The notes under the pieces are model-generated. The model had not been told where the DNA came from and ran no database searches. It saw nothing but the letters and a program-made list of their open reading frames with translations. A program made the translations under genes and the position numbers. From NCBI GenBank assembly GCA_902776565.1, contig CACYQN010000001.1:213664-277663 (forward strand): DNA of 64,000 bases, written 5' to 3'. This document shows positions 27,438 through 36,328 of this stretch, piece by piece; position 1 is the first letter of the stretch; each line of letters opens with the position of its first letter. Source of the DNA: an uncultured Bacteroidia bacterium (GTDB lineage Bacteria; Bacteroidota; Bacteroidia; Bacteroidales; ML635J-15).

Positions 27438-29444
27438 ATGCAGTTACGAAGGATTGCGCTGATAGTAGTTTGTGTTGTAGCATCTATTGTCTCTTATTCG
27501 CAAGAAGATATTGTCTGTGGGCGTCCGGCAATTAAATTTTATAATTTGCAGGAAGAAATTTTTGCTGGCGAAACATCTTCTTTTATCGCAAGGGTGCTGT
27601 CGTATGGTTATGTAGATACTCTTTGTGCCCTCGACTATGTAATTTATCGGGATGAACAGCAGATAGGGCAGGTGAGTGACTATGGGGCTGTAAGTTTTTC
27701 CGTTAGAAGAAATGGAAGTTCCTATGAAAATGTGAATATTACCGAGGGCGCTGGACGGCTTGGTTTTCGTTATCTCGTTTTCGATGTGTATGCGGCTACG
27801 CTTGGCGTATTCGATGGGTATTGTCCTGGCAATTATAATCCTAATAACCCCAATGGTGGCAGGAACAGACCATTTACATTCAATTATAGGATTGATGATT
27901 ATGGCTTGTATCGGATTCATCTTATGATATCGAGATGTAGCAATGCGGGGAACGACCTGTACCAGAATTTTACTAGCATTCCCGATGCGGAAGGTTGCTG
28001 CGATGCTTCTTCTCATTCCGACAAGGCTTCGGGACAATGCGACAATCCCGTTGTTATATATGAGTGCGATATGGTTTTTAATGTGGTGTCAACCAAGATA
28101 TTGACCCAACCGCAAGGGGCATTGGTGTGTGCAGGAGAAAGCGTGCCAATGTCGGTGGTTGCCCAGACAAATTTGGAAACGGAACTTCAATATCAGTGGT
28201 ATAAGGACGGAGAGCCGTTGTCGGGAGAAAATTCATCCGATTTTGTGGCTAACGGCGAGGGCGTTTACTATTGCGCCATAGACGATGGCCGCGAAGTGCG
28301 CTTTAGCGATGAGGCTGTGGTGGCATATCGCACGGTTGATGTCGATACGGTACGGTATATTTGCAACGGCATGGAGAGTTTGGAAATTGTTTTGCCTGAA
28401 TGCGATTCATATTTGTGGCAGGATGGTACGACGGATGCTTCTATTGTAATTGAAAGCGTTGGTACTTATAGTGTTACGCTTACGGATGCTGGTTGCGTAT
28501 TTGAAAGGGATATTGCAGTTTCGGAAACTCCAGACTACAATTTGATAGCTATTGATTCTGCATTTTTCTGCTATAATGATAGTTTGCAGGTTGAACTTGC
28601 TTCTGCAAATTTGTATGATGTTGTGTGGAACGGGAATCCAGAGTGCAACCAAAATCCTTTTGTGGTTCGCGAAAGCGGAACTTATACGGTCGTGGCTTAT
28701 GAAGGAGGTTGCCAGTTTGTGGATACGTTGGTTGCTGTGCGTGGCGAAAATGTAAACCTTGTGGCTGAAGATACGATTAGACATTGCTACGGTGGGCTTT
28801 GGGTTAGCCTTTCGGTTGACAATGCAACAAATATTGTATGGTGCGGAGGATTGGTTGAAGGGGATTCGATTATCATTGGTTCTCAGCTGGCATATTATGA
28901 TGTTTCTGCTGTCGTTGACGGCTGTACATATACAGATATGTTTGTCGAAATAGGCGATGCCTATCCTAATACTAGGTTGGAGAATAATACATATTTGTAT
29001 GAGATACAGGATGTTGATACTGTGATTACTATTGTTGCTAATGACGATTATGACTACTTGTGGGGTAACGGCAGTACGGAAAATTATTTTGCCATATCAT
29101 GCGATACCATTGAATTGCCGTATTCGGAAGAGGTGAATTATACTGTTACCTCGGAGATGGGCTGTGAATATGAAGGGAGTTTTCTCCTGACTATCGTACA
29201 GCCTGTTGTTGTGTCCGATTTTGAATGTCGGGCATGGAGTGTCGCCCCGAATCCTAGCGACGGTAGGTTCAGAATCGTTGGCAAGGAGTTCGACAGTGCG
29301 GAATTGTATGCTGCCGACGGACGGATGATTTGTACTGTTGATGACGCAAGTTGCGACTTCGGATATTTGTCTGCTGGCTTATATTATATAAAGGTATATA
29401 TTGGAGAAATGTTTGAGTTCATCAGGATTTCCATTGTGAAGTAG
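27438..29444 (+). CDS. T9SS-exported protein with Ig-like region and unrecognised N-terminal domain
   Basis: 668 residues from the ATG at 27438 (a TTG two codons upstream is less likely). Signal peptide MQLRRIALIVVCVVASIVSYSQ. Residues about 27-215 form a domain that recurs twice in the 29721-32102 protein: CALDYVIYR, VSDYGAVSFSVRRNG, AATLGVFDGYC, and CDASSHSDKASGQC. It is followed by an Ig-like segment (ILTQPQGALVCAGESVPM, YQWYKDGEPLSG, GVYYCAIDDG) and several short repeats of the SYLWQDGTTDASIVIESVGTY type. The type A sorting domain closes the protein (VAPNPSDGRFRIVG ... LSAGLYYIKVYIG). Probably a surface adhesin or binding protein; no catalytic motif is visible. It follows the DPP4 gene at 11 bp. 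Confidence 0.8.
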   Translation: MQLRRIALIVVCVVASIVSYSQEDIVCGRPAIKFYNLQEEIFAGETSSFIARVLSYGYVDTLCALDYVIYRDEQQIGQVSDYGAVSFSVRRNGSSYENVNITEGAGRLGFRYLVFDVYAATLGVFDGYCPGNYNPNNPNGGRNRPFTFNYRIDDYGLYRIHLMISRCSNAGNDLYQNFTSIPDAEGCCDASSHSDKASGQCDNPVVIYECDMVFNVVSTKILTQPQGALVCAGESVPMSVVAQTNLETELQYQWYKDGEPLSGENSSDFVANGEGVYYCAIDDGREVRFSDEAVVAYRTVDVDTVRYICNGMESLEIVLPECDSYLWQDGTTDASIVIESVGTYSVTLTDAGCVFERDIAVSETPDYNLIAIDSAFFCYNDSLQVELASANLYDVVWNGNPECNQNPFVVRESGTYTVVAYEGGCQFVDTLVAVRGENVNLVAEDTIRHCYGGLWVSLSVDNATNIVWCGGLVEGDSIIIGSQLAYYDVSAVVDGCTYTDMFVEIGDAYPNTRLENNTYLYEIQDVDTVITIVANDDYDYLWGNGSTENYFAISCDTIELPYSEEVNYTVTSEMGCEYEGSFLLTIVQPVVVSDFECRAWSVAPNPSDGRFRIVGKEFDSAELYAADGRMICTVDDASCDFGYLSAGLYYIKVYIGEMFEFIRISIVK

Positions 29445-29720
29445 TTCTTGTAATGCTCTTGTTGTTAATATAATAGTGTTAGACGGTTAATAATTTTTTT
29501 GCATTGATTGAATAAGATTTTTTTATTTCAATAAAAAGTATTTTCTTTGTCTGGTTTTTTGTAATTGTGGTAAATGTACCCATATTGCAGAAGATTGTGG
29601 TTATAAATTTATGTATAACAGGATTTTAGAACATAATTGTAAATTAAGTACGAGCGTGCATTTAACCGAGGACGATGCGCGTTTTCAAGGAATTTATGTC
29701 TTCGATTTTTCAGAATTGTT

Positions 29721-32102
29721 ATGAGAAGAAGTTTTATTTTGATTTGCGTGGCATTGTTCTTGTCAATGTTTGCCAATGCCCAGTCTCCTACGATTACATT
29801 TAGTAATTTAGCAGACAAGTATGCACCTGGGTTCCCTGCAGATGTAACTATGCGTCTGAACTCCAATGGTTGTGATGTTGACCAGTTGTGTATGATTAGC
29901 TACGAGATTAAGAGAAATGGAGTTGTTGTTGAGAACATTGAAGACTACGGCTCTGTGCGCTATGGCGTGCGTCTTGCTAGCGACAGCATTATTTATCGTG
30001 ATGTTACAAGTGGACATGGACTCATGTCGATTTCTGTTACATACGATGGTGTGGACTATAATGTAAATGCATTTACATTAGGTATATTTGACAGCAATTC
30101 CTGTGTTAACAGAAACCGTCCGGTTGAAGTTTGGACAAAGTTCGATAGCATTGGTACTTATAGCATTGACTTTGAATTGCATAAGGCAACTGTAGAAAAT
30201 GATGCTTTTATTTTGGCAACAGGTACTACTTTTGTTGACTGCAATAGCGTTTCTCACGCTGATGCAATCGCAGCTCCCGAATATGCAACTATAGGCGACT
30301 TGCTCGTGTCGGGTACTGAAACCGTAAATGTAGTTCCTTCGTACGCAATAACATTTGTCGGTCTTGACGAAAATGATGAGGTTACAGCTTTGCCTCCTGC
30401 AAGAGTCGATTCTATCATGCAGGGCGACGACTATGTATTCAGCATCACACCGTCACAATGCAAGACTGTTGCTTCTGTAACAGTAGGCGAGGAGACGTTG
30501 ACCGCAACTGAAGGTATGTACACAATTGCAAATGTTCAGTCTGATACAACAATCACGGTAGCGTTTGACATCATAAAGCACACATTGACAATGACTGCTG
30601 GCGCAAACGGTAGCGTTGCAGAGTCGGAGGCTGAAGTTGACTGCGGAACCGACTACACTGTTACATTTGTTCCTAATTCAGGATACAAACTCGGTGCTGT
30701 TACTCTTGACGGAGAACCCGTTACTGAAGGAATTAGCGGAAATAGCTATACAATAAGCAACGTGCTCGCAGACCATACTATACACGGTGAATTTATTGAG
30801 TTCAGAGGTCCTTATGCAGAGTATGTAAATCTTGAGAGCAACTATGAAGTTGGCGATACAATTGACTTCTCGGTGAAGATGCATGCAAACTGTATGTACG
30901 AGAACCTTTGCGCTGTAGGATATGAACTTATATATTGGAACACAGATACAACTAGTACAGTTGTCGCTGATGCAACAAGATACGGTGTTTTCTCATACAA
31001 TGTAAATGTAACCGATGATTCTTTCGTTGGCAATTCGATTTCCAATGGTTCTGGTAATATAACCTATACTGCTGAATACGAAAATACAACTTACAATGTA
31101 GGTGCATTTACATTGGGTCTTTTTGATGCAGAGGCTGGCAGAGACAGAACTGTTGACTACAATATGATTTTCACAACTAGCGGTCATTACCAGTTCAAGA
31201 CCACTTTGTTCACCTGTGCAAATGGTGGCGATGTAATCGGTTCGTCTTTCGAAGTAGCTAATTGCGACGACCTCACTCACTATGACAGGGTTGCCGAAAC
31301 TTGCTCGAATCCTCGCGAAGCTAACGTTATCGTTCAGGACATAAATATTACTGGTGCAACAATTCATACTGTAACTGCTACTGTATTGGGCGGTCACGGA
31401 ACTGTATCACCAAGCGGAACTGTAATCTACGAAGCTGGTGAAGATGTTGATGTCGTATTTACTCCGGAAGAATACTATGCTTTGGATACTGTGATGGTTA
31501 ATGGAATTATGAGGTATCCTTCAATTTCTGGCGTAGAATATATCGTTGATAATGTTTATTCAATTGAAAATATTTCAGAAAACTACAATATTACAGTTAA
31601 GTTCAAGGATGTTAGACCTTACTATACTGTTCACGTAGAGATTGCTACTGCTGGCGGTACTGTAACACCAAAGGATACTTCAGTAGTTATTGGCTCGGAT
31701 GTTACACTTAGGGTTTCTCCTAATGATGGTTACCATATCTCGCAGCTTAGTATAGATGGAAATATTGTCGCAGATTATGCTTCTCGCGAAATTATCTTCC
31801 GCGACATTCACGAAGACCATGAAGTTTCAATCTCTTTCTTCCCCAACTCTGTTGAAGAAAATATGTTTGCAAACTTGAGCATCTACCCGAATCCAAACAA
31901 TGGTCAGTTCACTGTAAGTTCTGACGATTTTGATGGCGATGTGACCTTCCAGATATTCAGCGTAAGCGGTGCTATGATGGACGAAAGGATGGTTAACGGA
32001 GAAAAGACTGTAAGCTTCGACAAGTCGTTGCCTGCAGGTACTTACTTCTTGAGAATCATCGCTGGCGAAAAGGTTGCTACAAGAAAGCTCGTAGTAGAAT
32101 AA
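29721..32102 (+). CDS. T9SS-exported repeat protein with two copies of a shared unknown domain
   Basis: 793 residues, signal peptide ending FANAQ. Layout: unknown domain A (about 24-205; TFSNLADKYAPGF, VENIEDYGSVRYGVRL, AFTLGIFDSNSC), two beta-repeat modules (about 210-355; typical GANGSVAESEAEVDCGTDY, FVPNSGYKLGAVTLDG), unknown domain B (about 361-540; YVNLESNYEVGD, ATRYGVFSYNV, AFTLGLFDAEAG), two more beta-repeat modules (HGTVSPSGTVIYEAGEDV and GGTVTPKDTSVVIGSDV), and a T9SS sorting domain (SIYPNPNNGQFTVSSDDF ... AGTYFLRIIAGEK). The beta-repeats resemble the InlB/Listeria-Bacteroides repeat class. Domains A and B match the N-terminal domain of the preceding gene. A terminator follows at 32123. 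Likely surface adhesin or scaffold; function unknown. Confidence 0.8.
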   Translation: MRRSFILICVALFLSMFANAQSPTITFSNLADKYAPGFPADVTMRLNSNGCDVDQLCMISYEIKRNGVVVENIEDYGSVRYGVRLASDSIIYRDVTSGHGLMSISVTYDGVDYNVNAFTLGIFDSNSCVNRNRPVEVWTKFDSIGTYSIDFELHKATVENDAFILATGTTFVDCNSVSHADAIAAPEYATIGDLLVSGTETVNVVPSYAITFVGLDENDEVTALPPARVDSIMQGDDYVFSITPSQCKTVASVTVGEETLTATEGMYTIANVQSDTTITVAFDIIKHTLTMTAGANGSVAESEAEVDCGTDYTVTFVPNSGYKLGAVTLDGEPVTEGISGNSYTISNVLADHTIHGEFIEFRGPYAEYVNLESNYEVGDTIDFSVKMHANCMYENLCAVGYELIYWNTDTTSTVVADATRYGVFSYNVNVTDDSFVGNSISNGSGNITYTAEYENTTYNVGAFTLGLFDAEAGRDRTVDYNMIFTTSGHYQFKTTLFTCANGGDVIGSSFEVANCDDLTHYDRVAETCSNPREANVIVQDINITGATIHTVTATVLGGHGTVSPSGTVIYEAGEDVDVVFTPEEYYALDTVMVNGIMRYPSISGVEYIVDNVYSIENISENYNITVKFKDVRPYYTVHVEIATAGGTVTPKDTSVVIGSDVTLRVSPNDGYHISQLSIDGNIVADYASREIIFRDIHEDHEVSISFFPNSVEENMFANLSIYPNPNNGQFTVSSDDFDGDVTFQIFSVSGAMMDERMVNGEKTVSFDKSLPAGTYFLRIIAGEKVATRKLVVE

Positions 32103-32122
32103 TACTTATTTCATAACATAGG

Positions 32123-32154
32123 AAGGGAGTTCGGGAGAACTCCTTTCTTTTTTT
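32123..32154 (+). terminator. Rho-independent terminator after the T9SS repeat protein
   Basis: AAGGGAGTTC, loop GGGA, GAACTCCTTT, then CTTTTTTTT. About 20 bp after the stop codon. Confidence 0.85.
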
Positions 32155-32190
32155 GTTTGATAAGTGTTGTTAATAAAAATCAATTTTTTA

Positions 32191-32222
32191 TTTGTATAAC
32201 CGAAAATTCATTTATAATTTTG
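32191..32222 (+). promoter_or_regulatory. Promoter TTTG-N20-TAATTTTG before the small lipoprotein
   Basis: -33 TTTG (32191-32194), 20-nt spacer, -7 TAATTTTG (32215-32222), a textbook Bacteroidota promoter 20 bp before the ATG at 32243. Confidence 0.7.
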
Positions 32223-32242
32223 TGTCATAAAATATTCAGGTT

Positions 32243-32377
32243 ATGAAAAAGTTTATAGTCATATTGTTGACGACTTTGTTTGCTTTAGGCTTGTTAGCTT
32301 CTTGCAATTCGGTTCAGAATTGTCCAGCATATAGCGATGCTTCTCAGGTTGAAACCGAAAATGTAGAGGTCGCTTAA
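32243..32377 (+). CDS. 44-residue lipoprotein
   Basis: Short reading frame MKKFIVILLTTLFALGLLASC... with a lipobox LLASC and acylation Cys21; the mature peptide is only 24 residues (NSVQNCPAYSDASQVETENVEV in part) and acidic. It has a perfect promoter (32191-32222), which argues that it is real despite its length. Comparable entericidin-like or YlcJ-like mini-lipoproteins exist, but I recognise no family. The outer-membrane protein gene begins 37 bp downstream and probably shares the transcript. Confidence 0.65.
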   Translation: MKKFIVILLTTLFALGLLASCNSVQNCPAYSDASQVETENVEVA

Positions 32378-32414
32378 TTTGTTTCAAGGCAAATCTTTGT
32401 TTTTATGCGGTATT

Positions 32415-33239
32415 ATGACTGTGGTTAGGAAAATCATAGTGCTGTTTTTTTTTGTTGTATGGCTATGTCCCTCAATTTTCTCCCAGGGGGAGTTCGCCGA
32501 CGATAGGGAGGCTTCCAAGTATAATGTAAACCAGTTTGGCGCAAAGATTAATACCAATGGCTTTGGTTTCATGTACACCTTCGCACAGAGGGTAAACTAT
32601 AAGTTGCGCCGTAACTATGAGGTCGAGTACGATTATGTCAAGAGCCTGAAGGAAGTGAAGATGATAAATACCTATTTCTCCCCGCGTTTCTCCAATATTA
32701 AGAGATTCATTCTGGGAAAGGAGAACTCGGTGCATAATCTTAGGCTTGGATATGGGTACAACTGGATGATTTTCGACAAGCGCGACAAGAACAGTGTGTC
32801 GATTCATCTTCAGGCAAATGTTGGTTTCTCGTTCGCTTTCGAAAAGCCAATATATTATGAAATGGTTGATAGTGTAGTCGTCGTAAATGATACTGCCAAC
32901 TATTATTATAGTTCTCATAAGTTTGATGACTATTATTCGGGGAAAGTGTATGATATTATAACAAAGTCGTCATTTTCTAAAGGACTGAATGAGATAAAGG
33001 TTCGTCCTGGCAATTACATAAAGCTTGACTTTTCGTTCGACTTTGCCCAGAATTCGATGCTGGTAAGCGCGATAGAAGTTGGCGCTATTGTCGATTTTTA
33101 CTATTTGCCTGTCACAATAATGCACGACCAGCCACATCACTTCATGTGGTCGATGTACCTTGCATACCAGTTCGGACGTAAGTACAACCCTAATATCAAC
33201 CGCGAGTACAGGCGCGAACAAAGGAAATCTGGAAATTAA
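32415..33239 (+). CDS. Putative outer-membrane protein of unknown function
   Basis: 274 residues from the ATG at 32415, placed just before the signal peptide (TVVRKIIVLFFFVVWLCPSIFSQ). The mature part is rich in alternating aromatic strands (GFGFMYTFAQRVNYKLRR, HNLRLGYGYNWMIFDKR, VSIHLQANVGFSFAFEKP, FMWSMYLAYQFGRKYN), as in a small outer-membrane beta-barrel of perhaps 10-12 strands. The C-terminus is charged (REYRREQRKSGN). No named family recognised. It lies 37 bp after the 44-residue lipoprotein and is likely cotranscribed. Confidence 0.7.
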   Translation: MTVVRKIIVLFFFVVWLCPSIFSQGEFADDREASKYNVNQFGAKINTNGFGFMYTFAQRVNYKLRRNYEVEYDYVKSLKEVKMINTYFSPRFSNIKRFILGKENSVHNLRLGYGYNWMIFDKRDKNSVSIHLQANVGFSFAFEKPIYYEMVDSVVVVNDTANYYYSSHKFDDYYSGKVYDIITKSSFSKGLNEIKVRPGNYIKLDFSFDFAQNSMLVSAIEVGAIVDFYYLPVTIMHDQPHHFMWSMYLAYQFGRKYNPNINREYRREQRKSGN

Positions 33240-33291
33240 ATTTGTTGATAAGTTTATGCTTTAGGATGCCATTGCTATGGCGTTTCATTAG

Positions 33292-33299
33292 TATTTTTG
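33292..33299 (+). promoter_or_regulatory. -7 promoter box TATTTTTG before the UvrD/PcrA helicase
   Basis: Matches TAnnTTTG; a TTG at 33272-33274 is 17 nt upstream, slightly short for the -33 box. A small hairpin GCCAT-TGCT-ATGGC (33268-33281) lies just upstream. Confidence 0.4.
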
Positions 33300-33318
33300 T
33301 CATCGAGAAAAATTGACG

Positions 33319-35646
33319 ATGGAAACAGGAAACACATTTGTAGATGGATTGAACAAGCCTCAGAAAGATGCGGTTACATATTGCGACGGACCGAGCCTTG
33401 TGATTGCTGGCGCGGGCTCGGGAAAGACTAGGGTGCTTACGCATAAGATTGCCTACCTTATTTCTAAAGGCATGGACCCGCATAGGATAATGGCGCTTAC
33501 GTTTACCAACAAGGCTGCTGCCGAAATGAAGGAACGTATAGATGCCTTACTCGGCTACAATGCTTCGCAGGCTCTGTGGATGGGGACTTTTCACTCCATA
33601 TTCGGCAAAATACTTAGGATTGAAGCCGAAAAGATTGGCTTTACAAGCAGTTATACCATAAATGACGCTACCGACTCGCAAAATCTTGTGAAGGACATAA
33701 TCAAGGAGATGAAGCTCGACGAGGACAACTACAAGTACAAGAATATTGCAAACCGCATTTCGGCTTGCAAGAACAGGCTTATACTTCCCGACTCTTACCT
33801 TGCTAATTCAGCATACGCAACCGAAGACCGTGGCGCAAAACGTCCCGAGTTCGGAAACATTTACAAGCTCTATTATACTAGGTGCCGCCGTTCCAATGTG
33901 ATGGATTTCGACGACTTGTTGTTGTACACAAATATTCTTTTCAAGATAGACCCATCGACTTTGGCAAAGTATCAGGAACGGTTCGACTATTATTTGGTTG
34001 ACGAGTATCAGGATACTAACTTTGCTCAGTACTTGATTGTCAAGAGGTTGTCGGAAAAGAACCGTAGGCTTTTTGTCGTGGGGGACGATGCGCAGAGCAT
34101 TTATTCGTTCCGTGGCGCCGAAATACAGAACATATTGAATTTCAAGAACGATTACCCCGACTACAAGTTGTTTAAGCTCGAACAGAACTACCGTAGCACA
34201 CAGAATATTGTCGATGCAGCCAATTCGTTGATAAAGAAGAATAAAGACCAGATAAAGAAGAATGTGTTCTCCGAGAACGAAGTGGGTGACAAGGTTCAGA
34301 TTAACAAGGCGGTATCTGACAATATGGAAGGCGTGATGGTTGCCAAGAAGATTATTGAACTGCACGATGCTGGGGCGAAATATTCCGATTGCGCAGTGCT
34401 TTACAGGACCAATGCACAGTCGAGAATATTGGAGGAGTCGATGCGAAATCTTGGCATTCCATACAAGGTTTTCGGTGGAATGTCGTTCTACCAGCGCAAG
34501 GAAATAAAGGATGCGCTTGCATACGTCAGATATACTGTGAATCATAACGATGTGCAGTCGTTCAAGCGAATTGTGAACTATCCGTCGCGAAAAATAGGGC
34601 AGACGACCATAGACAAGGTGGTTGCAGCCGCAGAAAGTTTGCAGGTTTCGGTGTGGGACATAATTTTTTCTCCAGAAAAATATCCTCTTGATGTGAATGC
34701 GCCTACCCGTTTGCGTCTGAAGGAGTTCGCCGTGATGATAAACGGCTTTGCCGAAAAGATTGATTCCTACGATGCCTATTCGTTTGTCGATGAGATGCTT
34801 AAGGAGTCAGGGATTATCAGCGATTTGCAGTCCGACAAGACACCTGAGGGAGAGGGACGTCGCGAAAACGTGCAGGAACTTCTCAACGGCGTGAAGATGT
34901 TCTGCGATACTCGACGCGAGACTGGCGACCCGTTTGGAATCCTGAACTACCTTGAAAACGTATCGGTGCTTACCGACCTTGAGGAGCCTGACGATGGTGA
35001 CCTTAACCGCGTGTCGCTGATGACAATACATTCGTCGAAAGGTCTTGAGTACGACAATGTTTTCGTAACTGGAGTGGAGGAGAACCTGTTCCCCGGTGCG
35101 CTTACGGTTATGGACCCGCGCGACTTGGAGGAGGAACGCCGCCTGTTTTATGTGGCGGTCACAAGGGCGAAGAAGAGGATAATGCTGTATTACGCCGAAA
35201 ACCGTTTCCGTTTCGGAAAACTTACGCCAATGGCACCAAGCCGTTTCCTCAAGGACATCGACACGTCGTATGTTGACTGGCACGGACTTTCGGTTAGTCC
35301 GTTCTTGGCTACGTTCGACGATGAGTTCGAAGGTTATACCAAGTTCCAGCGCAAGCCGTCTTTCCCGACAGAATCTTCGCCACGAAGTGTCAGCTTTAAG
35401 CCTGTGGAACAGCAGTCGCCGAGGAATCTTGTTCCGTTGAAAAAGATGTCGTCGCGTCCTGCGGAGGAAATTGCCGATTCAAGTCAACTTGTCGAAGGCG
35501 TGAGGATAAAGCACAAGATGTTTGGCGAGGGGCGAATCGTTAGCAGAATCGGCGATGGCGAGAATACCAAGCTGGTGGTTGAATTTGACAGCGGTGATAC
35601 TAAAACATTATTATTAAAGTTTGCTAAATTGCAAATCTTGGACTAA
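33319..35646 (+). CDS. UvrD/PcrA/Rep-type superfamily 1A DNA helicase
   Basis: 3'-5' DNA helicase of repair and replication-fork maintenance, 775 residues from ATG 33319. Motifs in order: Q-motif LNKPQKDAV, Walker A GAGSGKT (Lys36), motif Ia ALTFTNKAAAEMKERI, motif II VDEYQDTN, motif III VVGDDAQSIYSFRGA, motif IV LEQNYRST, motif V TIHSSKGLEYDNVFV, motif VI FYVAVTRAKKRIML. A C-terminal SH3/tudor-like tail (GVRIKHKMFGEGRIVSRIGDG) is the RNA-polymerase-binding module known from PcrA, which makes PcrA the closest description. A promoter for the following DUF4290-murA pair is embedded in its last codons. Confidence 0.93.
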   Translation: METGNTFVDGLNKPQKDAVTYCDGPSLVIAGAGSGKTRVLTHKIAYLISKGMDPHRIMALTFTNKAAAEMKERIDALLGYNASQALWMGTFHSIFGKILRIEAEKIGFTSSYTINDATDSQNLVKDIIKEMKLDEDNYKYKNIANRISACKNRLILPDSYLANSAYATEDRGAKRPEFGNIYKLYYTRCRRSNVMDFDDLLLYTNILFKIDPSTLAKYQERFDYYLVDEYQDTNFAQYLIVKRLSEKNRRLFVVGDDAQSIYSFRGAEIQNILNFKNDYPDYKLFKLEQNYRSTQNIVDAANSLIKKNKDQIKKNVFSENEVGDKVQINKAVSDNMEGVMVAKKIIELHDAGAKYSDCAVLYRTNAQSRILEESMRNLGIPYKVFGGMSFYQRKEIKDALAYVRYTVNHNDVQSFKRIVNYPSRKIGQTTIDKVVAAAESLQVSVWDIIFSPEKYPLDVNAPTRLRLKEFAVMINGFAEKIDSYDAYSFVDEMLKESGIISDLQSDKTPEGEGRRENVQELLNGVKMFCDTRRETGDPFGILNYLENVSVLTDLEEPDDGDLNRVSLMTIHSSKGLEYDNVFVTGVEENLFPGALTVMDPRDLEEERRLFYVAVTRAKKRIMLYYAENRFRFGKLTPMAPSRFLKDIDTSYVDWHGLSVSPFLATFDDEFEGYTKFQRKPSFPTESSPRSVSFKPVEQQSPRNLVPLKKMSSRPAEEIADSSQLVEGVRIKHKMFGEGRIVSRIGDGENTKLVVEFDSGDTKTLLLKFAKLQILD

Positions 35647-35651
35647 CTTTG
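35620..35651 (+). promoter_or_regulatory. Promoter TTTG-N20-TAACTTTG before DUF4290-murA
   Basis: -33 TTTG at 35620-35623, 20-nt spacer, -7 TAACTTTG at 35644-35651. It overlaps the last codons and stop of the helicase gene. Confidence 0.7.
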
Positions 35652-35665
35652 CAAAAAAATAAAAC

Positions 35666-36328
35666 ATGGACTACAATACACAAAGGCCTCACTTGAGAAT
35701 CCCTGAATATGGGAGGATTACACAGCAGATGGTTGAACATTGCTGCCAAATTGCAGATAGGGACGAACGCAACAGGGCGGCTCGTACTCTCGTTAAGATT
35801 ATGGAGAATATGAATCCAGCCATTAGGGAAGAGGCCGACTATAGGAAGAAACTTTGGGACCAACTTGCCGAATTGTCGGGATTTAAATTGGATGTCGATT
35901 GGCCTTATCCTGTGATAACAGAGGAAGTTAAGTCGCAGAAACCAGAAAAACTTTCCTATTCCGACAATAAGATTGTGTTTAGGCATTACGGCAAGATTAC
36001 CGAAGGTATGCTTAAGAAGTTGGAAGAAGAAACCGACCCCGACAGACAGCGTGAGTTCTTTTTGGAAGTCGCAAACTATATGAAGCGTTCGTATATACAG
36101 TGGAAGAAGGAATTGATTCCAGATGATGTAATATTCCGCGAGATAGTATTTATGAGCGAGGGCAGAATACAGGTTCCTGAAAATATAAAGCTTGGTGACT
36201 ACAAGGATGTTCTCTTGCAGGCTCAAGCTGCTCCGGTAACTGGCAAGAAGAAGAAAAAGGCTGCACAGCCACAGCCTATGGGCAATCCGCAGAGAAAGAA
36301 AAAGAAACACAAAAACGTTCTGCAGTAA
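35666..36328 (+). CDS. DUF4290 domain protein
   Basis: 220 residues matching the Bacteroidota-specific DUF4290 family as I know it: MDYNTQRPHLRIPEYGR, QQMVEHCC, RTLVKIMENMNP, KKLWDQLAELSGF, VDWPYP, FRHYGKITEGML, MKRSYIQWKKELIPDD. It ends in a Lys-rich tail (KKKKKAAQ ... RKKKKHKN), which could bind nucleic acid or an acidic surface. Function unknown. Its stop codon shares one base with the murA ATG (TAATG), so the two are translated together; I recall this pairing as common in the phylum, which suggests a role near peptidoglycan synthesis or its regulation, but that is inference. Confidence 0.85.
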   Translation: MDYNTQRPHLRIPEYGRITQQMVEHCCQIADRDERNRAARTLVKIMENMNPAIREEADYRKKLWDQLAELSGFKLDVDWPYPVITEEVKSQKPEKLSYSDNKIVFRHYGKITEGMLKKLEEETDPDRQREFFLEVANYMKRSYIQWKKELIPDDVIFREIVFMSEGRIQVPENIKLGDYKDVLLQAQAAPVTGKKKKKAAQPQPMGNPQRKKKKHKNVLQ

